From Geobacter sp. (GTDB lineage: Bacteria; Desulfobacterota; Desulfuromonadia; Geobacterales; DSM-12255), in contig WKKR01000004.1 of NCBI GenBank assembly GCA_009684525.1, positions 292,957 through 356,956 of the forward strand: 64,000 nt of DNA, read 5' to 3'. Position 1 is the stretch's first letter; each line of letters opens with the position of its first letter. Under the pieces are notes generated by a model. It ran no database searches. It was not told the origin of the DNA and saw nothing but the letters and a program-made list of their open reading frames with translations. A program made the position numbers and the translations under genes. Shown in pieces: positions 43,901-52,465 of the stretch.

Positions 43901-44758
43901 TCATCCCTTTTCCATATCGCGATGCGTTATTTTCAGTTCAACGTTTTTGCCGCTGAAATAGGATTTCAGCTCCTCTACTATGGCAACCGACCGATGGCGG
44001 CCCCCGGTACAACCGACCGAGATGGTCAGATACGATTTCCCTTCCCGCTGGTACCCAGGGATGAGCACATCCAGGAGCTCCCGGTACCTGTCCAGAAACT
44101 CTTTGGTAACCGGCTGTTCCAGAACGAAACCCTTCACCTTCCGGTTGAGACCGGAAAATTTCTTGAGCGTCTCGACAAAGAAGGGGTTGGGCAGGAAACG
44201 GACGTCGACGACCAGGTCCGAATCCATGGGGATGCCGAAGCGGTAGCCAAAGGACTGGAGGTGGACGGTCAGTCGCCGGTTCCCTTCTTCTCCCCGGATG
44301 TAGGAGAGAACCATCTCTTTCAGCTGATGGACATTGAGCTCCGAGGTATCGAAGACCCGCGTGGCAATACGCCTGAGTCCGGCCAGGCATTCCCGCTCGT
44401 AACGGATCGCTTCGGCAACCGAAGCACCAGCCAGGGCGGGATGACGCCGGCGGGTCTCGGAAAAGCGCCGGATCAGAACTTCGTCGGTGGTATCGAAAAA
44501 GAGGACCTCAAGCCGGTGCCCCGAGAGCTGGACCTCCCGCAGGACATCCTCACCCCCCTTGAGAAAATCGCGTCCGCGGATGTCCATGACCATGGCCACG
44601 TCGCGAACCTGGTCCTTGGACCGGTCAACCAGTTCGATAAAGGTGTGAATCAGCGTAACCGGCAGGTTGTCGATGCAGAAGAATCCTTCATCCTCAAGGG
44701 CCCTTACGGCAGTCGACTTTCCCGAACCGGAGAGACCGGTGATTACGACGATCCGCAT
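43901..44758 (-). CDS. rapZ: RapZ-family nucleotide-binding protein
   Basis: P-loop protein of 285 residues (YvcJ/RapZ family). Walker A is GLSGSGKST at the N-terminus. The C-terminal domain has VGCTGGRHRSVAIVEEL, where RapZ binds small RNA or metabolites in E. coli. The start at 44758 overlaps no earlier frame and has GGAGTGAG upstream; a longer reading to 44791 runs into hprK. Its place by rpoN, ptsN and hprK is typical of Proteobacteria. Confidence 0.93.
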   Translation of the reverse strand: MRIVVITGLSGSGKSTAVRALEDEGFFCIDNLPVTLIHTFIELVDRSKDQVRDVAMVMDIRGRDFLKGGEDVLREVQLSGHRLEVLFFDTTDEVLIRRFSETRRRHPALAGASVAEAIRYERECLAGLRRIATRVFDTSELNVHQLKEMVLSYIRGEEGNRRLTVHLQSFGYRFGIPMDSDLVVDVRFLPNPFFVETLKKFSGLNRKVKGFVLEQPVTKEFLDRYRELLDVLIPGYQREGKSYLTISVGCTGGRHRSVAIVEELKSYFSGKNVELKITHRDMEKG

Positions 44759-44759
44759 C

Positions 44760-45719
44760 TCACTCCACCTCATCGCCAATGGGCCGCACATCCAGCCGGG
44801 AGAGAAGCTTCTCGTGAAACTCCTTTGCCGAGTGGTACCCCATCCCCTTGAGGAGATAGTTCCGGGCAGCTACCTCGATGATCGAGGTCAGGTTGCGTCC
44901 GGGGCGAACCGGGATGATCAGGTGAGGCAGGCCGATCCCCAGGATGGTGTGCACCTGTTCGTCGATGCCCAGGCGGTCGTACTCCTGGGCCGGGTTCCAT
45001 TCCACCAGTTCCAGGACCATGTCGATAATTTTTTTCTCGCGAATGGAGGAAACCCCGAACAGGTCCTTGATGTTGATGATGCCGAGCCCCCTGATCTCCA
45101 TGTGGTGCTGGATCGCTTCGGCAGCCTGGCCCACCAGCGCAGCCGGCATCTTCTTCTTGATGAAGACCACGTCATCGGCCACCAGCCGATGGCCACGGAT
45201 GACCAGGTCGAGGGCGCATTCGCTCTTGCCGATACCGCTTTTCCCCAGCAGCAGGACCCCCACCCCGAGCACATCCACCAGCACCCCGTGCACATGGGTC
45301 GTGGGGAGCAGCCGCTCCTCCAAAAACTTGGTAATGAGCGAAATGAAGGTCGACGACTGGCGCGGCGTCACCAGCAGCGGGATACCGGCCTTTTCAGTCT
45401 CGCGACGGAGCATTTCCGGGGGTTCGAGCCCCTTGGTAACGATAAAACAGGATATGGGGAACGAACAGAGCTTGGCGACGTTGTCCTGGGCGTGCTGCTC
45501 GGGGATCTGCAGCATGTATGAGATTTCGGTATTGCCGAGCACCTGGAGACGATCGGGGTGGAGATGTTCGGTATAGCCGGTAAGTGCGAGTCCGGGCTTC
45601 TGAATGCGGGAGCTGTAGAGACGATGGCAAAGCCCTTGCTCACCAGATATCAGGCGCAGCTCGAGCCCGTATTCGTCATCATTGAGAAGGTCTTCTATGG
45701 AGAGGCTGATAGTGCTCAC
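44760..45719 (-). CDS. hprK: HPr kinase/phosphorylase
   Basis: Phosphorylates and dephosphorylates HPr on Ser46; 319 residues, full length with both the N-terminal domain and the catalytic P-loop (GKSGIGKS, 159-166). The family signature EIRGLGIINIKDLFG is intact. It overlaps ptsN by 4 nt. Presence of HprK with a complete HPr S46 site suggests that Ser-phosphorylation control operates here. Confidence 0.95.
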   Translation of the reverse strand: MSTISLSIEDLLNDDEYGLELRLISGEQGLCHRLYSSRIQKPGLALTGYTEHLHPDRLQVLGNTEISYMLQIPEQHAQDNVAKLCSFPISCFIVTKGLEPPEMLRRETEKAGIPLLVTPRQSSTFISLITKFLEERLLPTTHVHGVLVDVLGVGVLLLGKSGIGKSECALDLVIRGHRLVADDVVFIKKKMPAALVGQAAEAIQHHMEIRGLGIINIKDLFGVSSIREKKIIDMVLELVEWNPAQEYDRLGIDEQVHTILGIGLPHLIIPVRPGRNLTSIIEVAARNYLLKGMGYHSAKEFHEKLLSRLDVRPIGDEVE

Positions 45720-46177
45720 GCGATGCTGTCCCGCTCTACGACAATTGCGGTGATCTCATCCGGCGTCCCGGCCGTCATGAGCCTCTCACGGACAGCCGAG
45801 TCCTTGAGGAGACGGGAAAGCCGGGCAAGCAGCTTGAGATGGATGCCGGCAGCCCCCTCTGGGGCTGCCAGCAGAAAGAAAAGATGCACGGGACGGCCGT
45901 CAATGGCTCGAAAATCAACCCCGTTGAAACTGCGCCCAAAAAGCAGCACCGGCTCTTTGAGTTCAGGCAGTTTGCAGTGCGGAATGGCAATCCCGTCACC
46001 GATACCGGTACTTCCCAGTCCTTCGCGATCATGGAGCAGTTGCAGCAGCACTTCACGGGAAACTGCAGGAGATCCCTGCACCAGCCTGTCGGCAAGTTCG
46101 GCAAGGGCCTCTTCTCCCTTCGTGGCCTGCAGGTCCATGATGACGTCAGCAGGCTTCAACACGAGTGCACCCTTCAT
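45716..46177 (-). CDS. ptsN: PTS EIIA-Ntr regulatory protein
   Basis: Regulatory EIIA of 153 residues in the fructose/nitrogen group. The phospho-acceptor is H67 (GIAIPHCKL), and HLFFLLAAPEGAAGIHLKLLARLSRLL is typical. PtsN proteins tie PTS phosphorylation to nitrogen and potassium control. It lies between hpf and hprK, downstream of rpoN as in many Proteobacteria. Confidence 0.93.
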   Translation of the reverse strand: MKGALVLKPADVIMDLQATKGEEALAELADRLVQGSPAVSREVLLQLLHDREGLGSTGIGDGIAIPHCKLPELKEPVLLFGRSFNGVDFRAIDGRPVHLFFLLAAPEGAAGIHLKLLARLSRLLKDSAVRERLMTAGTPDEITAIVVERDSIA

Positions 46178-46217
46178 CTGTCAACCCCGGTTCAGGAGAA
46201 GAGGCCGAAGCCCGTTG

Positions 46218-46757
46218 TCATTGTGCAGTTTCAATCAGACCATAGTTGCCGTCACGGCGGCGATAGATAACGTTGATGCTGTCGGAACCCGCGTCTGTGA
46301 AAACCAGAAAGTCCTTGTGCATGAGATCCATCTGCATGACCGCCTCATCCACCGACATCGGCTTTATGGAAACGGTTTTAGTCTTGATGACCACCGGCTC
46401 CTTGCTCTGTTCAAGTTCCTCGGCTCCGATGATCTTTTTCTGCACCTGGCGCTCGGGGGCATCGGCAGGCTTGTGCGCCTTGAGACGCTCCTTGTAACGG
46501 CGGAGCTGCCGCTCGATTTTGTCGATGACCGCATCAATGGCTGCATACATGTCGTTGGTCGCCTCAGAGGCCTTGGTGGTCACTCCTTTGGCATTGATGG
46601 ATATCTCGACGATGTGACGGATCTTTTCCACGGTCAGATAGACTTGGGCCACGATCGGCTCGTCTATGTATTTCTTGATCCGCTCGAGCTTTTCTTCGGC
46701 GTAGCTTTTGAGCGCATCACTCGGTTCCATGTGCCTGAAAGTAGTTGCAATCTGCAT
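46218..46757 (-). CDS. hpf: ribosome hibernation promoting factor, long form
   Basis: Ribosome-binding protein of 179 residues. The N-terminal HPF/YfiA domain (1-100) is followed by a linker and the C-terminal dimerisation domain (KPMSVDEAVMQMDLMHKDFLVFTDAGSDSINVIYRRRDGNYGLIE) of the long form, which joins two 70S ribosomes into 100S dimers in stationary phase. A GGAGGA ribosome binding site precedes ATG 46757. Confidence 0.94.
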   Translation of the reverse strand: MQIATTFRHMEPSDALKSYAEEKLERIKKYIDEPIVAQVYLTVEKIRHIVEISINAKGVTTKASEATNDMYAAIDAVIDKIERQLRRYKERLKAHKPADAPERQVQKKIIGAEELEQSKEPVVIKTKTVSIKPMSVDEAVMQMDLMHKDFLVFTDAGSDSINVIYRRRDGNYGLIETAQ

Positions 46758-46850
46758 GAGTATTCCTCCTCTATGTATGGTTCATGTGCTGACGGCCCAC
46801 AATGGTCCGCGGTCTTGAACCGCATCCCCGCAGGGCCGGAAATGCCGGTT

Positions 46851-48305
46851 TCAGAAGAGCCGCTTGCGTTCCGATGATGAGCCGATCCGGAGCATCTCGC
46901 GGTATTTGGTCACGGTCCGACGGGCTATGTTGATCTGGTGGGCGGAGAGCAGTTCCGCAAGTTTCTGATCGCTGTACGGCTTTTTCGGATCCTCGTTTTC
47001 CAGGATCTCCTTGATCTTGTTCTTGACACTCTCCGAGGCGATGAAATCACCGTCAGTGGTGGAAATGCCGCTATTGAAGAAGTATTTCAACTCGAACAAC
47101 CCCTGGGGCGTCTGCATGTATTTGTTGGTGGTGACCCTGCTGATGGTCGACTCATGCATGCCGATATCCTCGGCAACGTCACGCAGAACCAAGGGTTTGA
47201 GATAGGCGATCCCCTTGTCCAGGAATTCACGCTGGAACTTGACGATGCTCTTTGAGGTCTTGTAGATGGTCCGTTGCCGTTGATGGATACTCTTGATCAA
47301 CCACAATGCCGAGCGCATCTTCTCGCTCAGGTACTCCTCGACCTTGCCCGACTGGTTGCGCTCTGCCTTGGTTTCGTTGCTGTACAGCGGGTTGATGCGG
47401 AGATTGGGCATCCCCTCTTCATTGAGCAGGACCACGTATTCCTCCCCCACCTTGGAGACAAAGATGTCAGGGGAGATGTACTGTACCTCTTCCTGGCCAT
47501 AGAGACGACCCGGCTTGGGGTCGAGGCCGGCAATGATCCTGGCGGCGAGCAGGATGTCATTGACCTCGACACCCACTGCCTTGGCAATCTGCTTGTACTT
47601 GCGGTTCTCGAGATCCTTGAGGTGGGAGGTCAGGACCGCTTCCACCACACTGCCGTCCATCCCCAGGTTACGGACCTGCAGGAGCAGGCATTCCCGCAGG
47701 TCGCGGGCGGCAACACCGGCCGGGTCGAAATCCTGAATCCGGGCCAGTACACTGACGACAGCCTCTTCATCCACGTTGCAGATCTGCGCGATATCGGCAG
47801 TCGGCGAGCGGAGATAGCCATCCTCATCGATATTGCCGATGAGCTCGACGCCGATCAGGCGCTCTTCGTCGGTAAACCGGTTGAGATTGAGTTGCCAGAT
47901 CAGATGATCGGAGAGAGTCCCTTTTTTGGTGAGGATGTTTTCATAGGAGGGGCGGTCATCGTCGTCGTCGTAATACTGCTCGCCGGCACTGTAGTTGTAG
48001 CCCTCAAGGTAGGAATCCCAGTCCATCTCCTTGATGGTCTCTTCACCGGCGGCCACTTCCTTGAATTCAACCGCCTCGCCCGTTACCGGGATCTCTTCCT
48101 TTTCCTGCAGTTCGAACTGATCTGTCTCACGGATCTCTTCCTGTTCGGCGGATTCGTCGAGCACGGGGTTTTCTTCCAGCTCCTGACGGATCACATCCTG
48201 GAGCTCAATCCGGGAAAGCTGGAGGAGCTTGATAGCCTGCTGCAACTGGGGCGTCATCACCAGTTGCTGAACCATCTTCATCTGTTGGCGCATCTCAATG
48301 GCCAT
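46851..48305 (-). CDS. rpoN: RNA polymerase sigma-54 factor
   Basis: Sigma-54 of 484 residues. Region I begins MRQQMKMVQQLVMTPQLQQAIKLLQLS and is Gln/Leu-rich; an acidic region II (about 60-130) and the core-binding domain follow. The RpoN box near the C-terminus is ARRTVTKYRE. It directs -24/-12 promoters such as the one at 221-236. It is 11 nt downstream of lptB. Confidence 0.97.
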   Translation of the reverse strand: MAIEMRQQMKMVQQLVMTPQLQQAIKLLQLSRIELQDVIRQELEENPVLDESAEQEEIRETDQFELQEKEEIPVTGEAVEFKEVAAGEETIKEMDWDSYLEGYNYSAGEQYYDDDDDRPSYENILTKKGTLSDHLIWQLNLNRFTDEERLIGVELIGNIDEDGYLRSPTADIAQICNVDEEAVVSVLARIQDFDPAGVAARDLRECLLLQVRNLGMDGSVVEAVLTSHLKDLENRKYKQIAKAVGVEVNDILLAARIIAGLDPKPGRLYGQEEVQYISPDIFVSKVGEEYVVLLNEEGMPNLRINPLYSNETKAERNQSGKVEEYLSEKMRSALWLIKSIHQRQRTIYKTSKSIVKFQREFLDKGIAYLKPLVLRDVAEDIGMHESTISRVTTNKYMQTPQGLFELKYFFNSGISTTDGDFIASESVKNKIKEILENEDPKKPYSDQKLAELLSAHQINIARRTVTKYREMLRIGSSSERKRLF

Positions 48306-48316
48306 AGTGCCTCGTT

Positions 48317-49057
48317 TTACAGTCTGAAGGAATCACCGAGATAAATCTCGCGGGCCTTTTTACTCTCTGCGATCTGCTGCGGGTCGCCGAACTCCAGCAC
48401 CTCACCGGCGTTGACAATATAGGCGACATCACACACACCAAGGGTTTCACGAACATTGTGATCCGAAATCAGGATACCGATCCCTCTGCCCCGAAGGTCG
48501 GCAATGATCCCCTGGATATCCATCACGGCAATGGGGTCGATGCCGGCAAAGGGTTCGTCCAGAAGGATGAACGCCGGACCGGTTGCCAATGCCCTGGCAA
48601 TCTCGACTCGCCGCCTCTCGCCACCCGATAGGGCGTAACCGTAACTCTGGGCAATGTGACTGATGCCGAGATCGGCCATGAGAGTATCGGTACGCTCTTC
48701 GCGCTCCCCCCGCGACAGATTCATCATCTCCAGAACTGCCAGGAGATTCTGCCGCACCGTGAGTTTGCGAAAGACCGAAGGCTCCTGGGGGAGATAGCTG
48801 ATTCCCCGGCGAGCCCGCTGGTGCATCGGCATGGCAGTCAGATCCTCTTCGTCGAGCAGGACCTGCCCGCTGTCCGGACGGCAGAGCCCCACCACCATGT
48901 AGAATGTGGTGGTTTTACCGGCACCGTTCGGCCCCAGGAGACCAACCACCTGACCGGAGGTGACCTCGAGCCCAATCCCTTTTACGACACCCCTGTTGCC
49001 AAAACTCTTCATGAGGCCGCGGGCAAAGAGTTTTCGCTCAGGGGCTGGTGCCGACAT
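48317..49057 (-). CDS. lptB: LPS export ABC transporter ATPase LptB
   Basis: ATP-binding subunit of 246 residues driving lipopolysaccharide transport. Walker A GPNGAGKTTT, signature LSGGERRRVEIARAL, and the LptB tail ending in AREIYLGDSFRL are visible. Start ATG 49057 overlaps the lptA stop by 20 nt; a GTG 12 nt earlier is possible. LptF/LptG are not in the window. Confidence 0.95.
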   Translation of the reverse strand: MSAPAPERKLFARGLMKSFGNRGVVKGIGLEVTSGQVVGLLGPNGAGKTTTFYMVVGLCRPDSGQVLLDEEDLTAMPMHQRARRGISYLPQEPSVFRKLTVRQNLLAVLEMMNLSRGEREERTDTLMADLGISHIAQSYGYALSGGERRRVEIARALATGPAFILLDEPFAGIDPIAVMDIQGIIADLRGRGIGILISDHNVRETLGVCDVAYIVNAGEVLEFGDPQQIAESKKAREIYLGDSFRL

Positions 49058-49556
49058 TGCTTCCCGCACCTTTGGGATGGATGACTGCCTGAACCCGTCC
49101 CTCTGAACCGCCGGTTACCACGCTCTTCTGCTCATTAACGTAAAAGGTGATCGTCTTGCCGGTCACCATATCTTCACCTTGGTTCACCCGGGGATTATCC
49201 TCTAGGAGGATGGTGCCGCTCTGATTGTCGTAAAGCGCCCGACCCGACTGGCCAATCCGGTTGCCCTGGACGATCCGTACCTTGCCCAGCGCCTCCACCT
49301 TGGTGACCTCCCGCTCTTTCGTCCCATAATGGACAATCAGCCGGTCGCTGTAAATGGTGATGTCGCCCTGTCGGGCCGTGACATTGCCGGAAAAGGTTGC
49401 CGTTTTCTGTGCATTGTCCGTGGAAAGCTCATCGGCCTTGATCTGGATCGGTTTATCGCCACGGACTGCAGGCTGAGCCGGGGACTCGGCATGACCGGGA
49501 CGGCAGAGCAGCGACACCAGGACCACGATCTGCAGAAATAGGCTATGCCATTTCAC
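49038..49556 (-). CDS. lptA: LPS export periplasmic protein LptA
   Basis: Periplasmic bridge protein of 172 residues with a signal peptide (cleavage near GHA, residue 23/24) and an OstA-type beta-jellyroll (KADELSTDNAQKTATFSGNVTARQGDITIYSDRLIVHY). It overlaps lptC by 4 nt and lptB by 20 nt, so lptC-lptA-lptB form one coupled unit. Confidence 0.92.
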   Translation of the reverse strand: MKWHSLFLQIVVLVSLLCRPGHAESPAQPAVRGDKPIQIKADELSTDNAQKTATFSGNVTARQGDITIYSDRLIVHYGTKEREVTKVEALGKVRIVQGNRIGQSGRALYDNQSGTILLEDNPRVNQGEDMVTGKTITFYVNEQKSVVTGGSEGRVQAVIHPKGAGSNVGTSP

Positions 49557-50128
49557 CGGTGCATACCATTATTGACATGCGCCGTCACGTCGTTCTTTAC
49601 CCGCAGCCTGGCACTTGCCACCCGGTATTCCATCCCTTTTCCTTCCACCATGATACTGCCGTCGGAGTATTTCACCGAATCATCGGTGGTCAACAGTTCT
49701 TGCGCTGCAAGAAAACGGACGCTGGCAGTGGTGAATTCCATGCCTGAGCTGCTCGTTGCCTTGACCCCTCCACGCAACAGAACATCCTTGGTGGCACTAT
49801 TGTATTCGGCCTGTGCAGCGGTCAGGTGGATATCTCCGGCCGGCCCGCCGGCAAGCAGGTTCAATTTTACCCCAACCAGATGCACCAGGCTCTGTTCCGT
49901 ATCATAATCAGCCCGGTTGGCCAGAAGTATCCATTTGGTGTTACCGTTACGGGTCTCGGTAAAACGGATTCCTTGCAGCGCCAGGTCCGCTGATCGTCCT
50001 GACGAAAGGGGGGCTGAAGCTGGCTGCCTCCGCGCCGGAAGGTGCCGATGAATAACAACCGCCAGCACGATAATGGCCGCCATTATCACCAGTGCCAAAA
50101 GCAGCCTGATTTTACCCGCTGTCCGCAT
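49553..50128 (-). CDS. lptC: LPS export protein LptC
   Basis: Inner-membrane anchored protein of 191 residues. One TM (about 8-26) precedes a periplasmic LptC jellyroll (GIRFTETRNGNTKWILLANRADYD). ATG 50128 is preferred over a GTG at 50149, because a strong promoter occupies 50140-50168 and would place the 5' end of the mRNA near 50133. If so the message has almost no leader and no ribosome binding site. It is the first gene of the lpt-rpoN block in this window. Confidence 0.85.
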   Translation of the reverse strand: MRTAGKIRLLLALVIMAAIIVLAVVIHRHLPARRQPASAPLSSGRSADLALQGIRFTETRNGNTKWILLANRADYDTEQSLVHLVGVKLNLLAGGPAGDIHLTAAQAEYNSATKDVLLRGGVKATSSSGMEFTTASVRFLAAQELLTTDDSVKYSDGSIMVEGKGMEYRVASARLRVKNDVTAHVNNGMHR

Positions 50129-50139
50129 AATTCGTCGGA

Positions 50140-50168
50140 AGTATAACACCGGACAGTGGGACTGTAAA
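50140..50168 (-). promoter_or_regulatory. sigma-70 promoter of lptC operon
   Basis: On the minus strand TTTACA (50168-50163) and TATACT (50145-50140) are exactly 17 nt apart, with a TG extending the -10. It would drive lptC-lptA-lptB-rpoN and perhaps further genes. Confidence 0.7.
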
Positions 50169-50347
50169 GCGGATTGTCATCCCTTGGCGTAACATTGGCA
50201 CAGAGATTGAACTAGCAACAGTATATTGCGCTGTTATCCGGACAGCATGACACAATCGGGGCTCAGCACACCGGATGTTTTTCCTACCAAAACCTGTAGA
50301 AATCCGCTATGATGGCGAAGTTTCACAACTGCCTTCCCGAGGGTCTC

Positions 50348-51268
50348 ATGAACTCTGCAGAAAAGGTTTTCATCGTCGGTTGCGGCGATGTCGGCATACG
50401 CGTGGCCAGACACCTGCTCGCCACCGGCTGCCACGTATCCGGATTCGTTCGCACTGCCGAAAATGCCGATCGCTTACAACAGCCTGGAATATCTCCTGTT
50501 CTGGGGAATCTGGATGAACCGGAATCACTCATCAACCTGCCGACTGCAGGTGCAATCGTCTATTATTTTGCCCCCCCGCCCGGCGGTGGGTTCAGGGATA
50601 CGCGGCTGAGAAACTGGTGTGCCGCCATTTCACCGGATGCGAAACCGGCACGGGTCATTTACCTCAGTACCAGCGGAGTGTATGGCGATTGCGGGGAAAT
50701 GACCGTTACCGAGGAGACACCACCCAACCCGCAGACTTCGCGGGCAAAGCGCCGATTCGATGCAGAAACGTTTCTTGCGGAGTGGGGGAAAAAGGAACGG
50801 GTCCCGGTCATAATCCTGAGAGTTACCGGTATCTATGGTCCGGGCAGGTTGCCGGTGATGCACCTGATGAACGGCACGCCACTGCTCAATGCGCATGAAG
50901 CGCCTTCAACGAACCGCATTCATGCGGAGGATCTTGCCAGGGTCTGTATCGCTGCCGCCGCCAAGGGGGTGGATGGCGACATCATCAATGTCAGCGACGG
51001 CGAGCATGGAACCATGACCCAATACTTCAATGCCGTTGCAGACCTTCTCGGTATTCCCCGTCCTCCCCAGGTGAACAGGGAAGAAGCGGCACGACTCATG
51101 CCGCCGCTCCTGTACTCCTACTTCAGCGAAAGCAGGCGGATGGATAATCGTCGGATGCTGGAACACCTGGGGATAGCGCTCCTCTATCCGACGCTGGCAG
51201 AGGGGCTCCCCTCCTGCAGGCCCGATAATTGGCAGACACCACCGGCCAAAGGAGGAAACCACCTGTAA
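50348..51268 (+). CDS. NAD(P)-dependent SDR/epimerase-like protein
   Basis: Rossmann-fold protein of 306 residues resembling the YeeZ-type extended SDRs. The nucleotide-binding loop is VGCGDVGIRVARHL; STSGVYG carries the Ser, but the usual YxxxK is replaced by a region reading SRAKRRFDAETF, so the catalytic Tyr is not obvious. ATG 50348 has GAGGG upstream and fits the Rossmann start better than the ATG at 50309. It lies on the opposite strand to the kds/lpt genes on both sides. Confidence 0.82.
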   Translation: MNSAEKVFIVGCGDVGIRVARHLLATGCHVSGFVRTAENADRLQQPGISPVLGNLDEPESLINLPTAGAIVYYFAPPPGGGFRDTRLRNWCAAISPDAKPARVIYLSTSGVYGDCGEMTVTEETPPNPQTSRAKRRFDAETFLAEWGKKERVPVIILRVTGIYGPGRLPVMHLMNGTPLLNAHEAPSTNRIHAEDLARVCIAAAAKGVDGDIINVSDGEHGTMTQYFNAVADLLGIPRPPQVNREEAARLMPPLLYSYFSESRRMDNRRMLEHLGIALLYPTLAEGLPSCRPDNWQTPPAKGGNHL

Positions 51269-51381
51269 GGACTGCGTATGTACCTGCAGCAGCAGGCAAG
51301 GTAGCAACCACCCCCGTAGCGGGGAAAGCAGATCACCATTCGTGCCAGGTTACGGCACGAGTCAGCCCGGAGGGGCGTGCG

Positions 51382-51792
51382 ATGAACGAGTTGAAAATCC
51401 TCCTGATAGAAGACAACCCCGATGACGAATTCCTCACCCGCCGCATTCTGTCCAAACTCGACCAGAACAACGTCAGTGTCGTCCACGAGGGAGAACAGGC
51501 GCTCCGGTATCTGTTCGGGGATGAAACCACACACCCCGGGGCTCAGGTCCGAAACAAACCCGACCTGATCCTTCTGGACATCAGGATGCCCCTGGTTGAT
51601 GGACTGGACTTTCTTGAGGTGGCCCACTCAAACCTGCGCACCCATGATATCCCGGTCATCGTTGTCAGCTCTTCACGCCTTGAACGGGAAGTGGAGCGTT
51701 GCTTTGAACTGGGAGCGAGGGCATATCTCACCAAACCGATCGACAGCAAGGAACTCGTGAGAATCATCGAACAACACTGCCAGAGCAGCTAG
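51382..51792 (+). CDS. single-domain response regulator, Rcp1-like
   Basis: Stand-alone receiver domain of 136 residues with the acidic pair in LLIEDNPDDEFLTRR, phospho-acceptor D66 (LLDIRMPLVDG) and Lys in LTKPIDS. The 'EDNPDDEFL' opening and short length match Rcp1-type regulators, which pass phosphate to or from kinases without binding DNA. GGAGG precedes ATG 51382. A small hairpin (CCCCG-TAG-CGGGG, 51312-51324) lies in the leader. No kinase adjoins. Confidence 0.9.
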   Translation: MNELKILLIEDNPDDEFLTRRILSKLDQNNVSVVHEGEQALRYLFGDETTHPGAQVRNKPDLILLDIRMPLVDGLDFLEVAHSNLRTHDIPVIVVSSSRLEREVERCFELGARAYLTKPIDSKELVRIIEQHCQSS

Positions 51793-51873
51793 CCTGCTTC
51801 CAAACGGGAGCCAGTCGTTCTCGTTCTCTACCAGAGAGTGCCGTCTGCAGCGTCACAACCGTTCTTTTCTTCT

Positions 51874-52392
51874 TTACCCGCCGTAATAGCGCGCCGTCAC
51901 GCTCTCCCAGGCGCCGATCCCCTTGAGGAGCAAGTCGCAGACCTCGCGAACCGCCCCCCAGCCACCCCTGTTCCGCGTCACGAAATGGACCTCTTCCTGC
52001 ACATAATCCAGCGCATCCGCAGGCGCGGCAGCGAAACCGACCCGGCGCAGGACCGGGATGTCGATGATATCGTCGCCGACAAATGCCACGTTTGCGTCCG
52101 TAAGCCCCTTCTGACGGAGGATTTCCAGATAGGGTGTCAGCTTGTCCAGGGCCTTCTGATAGACCAGGTCGATCCCCAGTTCGGCTGCGCGGTTGGCAAC
52201 CACCTGGGACTGGCGGCCCGAGACGATCCCCACCTCGATCCCTGCCCGCTGGACCATCTTGATACCGTGGCCATCCTTGACATTGAAGAACTTGGACTCG
52301 ACACCGTTGGCATCATAGATGATGCGGCCGTCGGTCAGCACACCGTCCACATCGAGCAGCAGAAGTTTAATCTCCTTGAGTCGATCGTTCAT
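51874..52392 (-). CDS. kdsC: KDO-8-phosphate phosphatase
   Basis: HAD-family phosphatase of 172 residues making KDO for lipid A core. The nucleophile motif is LLDVDGVLTDGRI and the later acidic block AFVGDDIIDIPVL. It is a small, uncapped (C0) type as expected for the tetrameric KdsC. It lies 73 nt downstream of kdsD on the minus strand. Confidence 0.94.
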   Translation of the reverse strand: MNDRLKEIKLLLLDVDGVLTDGRIIYDANGVESKFFNVKDGHGIKMVQRAGIEVGIVSGRQSQVVANRAAELGIDLVYQKALDKLTPYLEILRQKGLTDANVAFVGDDIIDIPVLRRVGFAAAPADALDYVQEEVHFVTRNRGGWGAVREVCDLLLKGIGAWESVTARYYGG

Positions 52393-52465
52393 CTGAAAAG
52401 AGGCCCGGGCATCTGTCGCGACGCGGCAGCATCAGGGCCGTCCTCCTTGAATGGGATTAAGCTGC

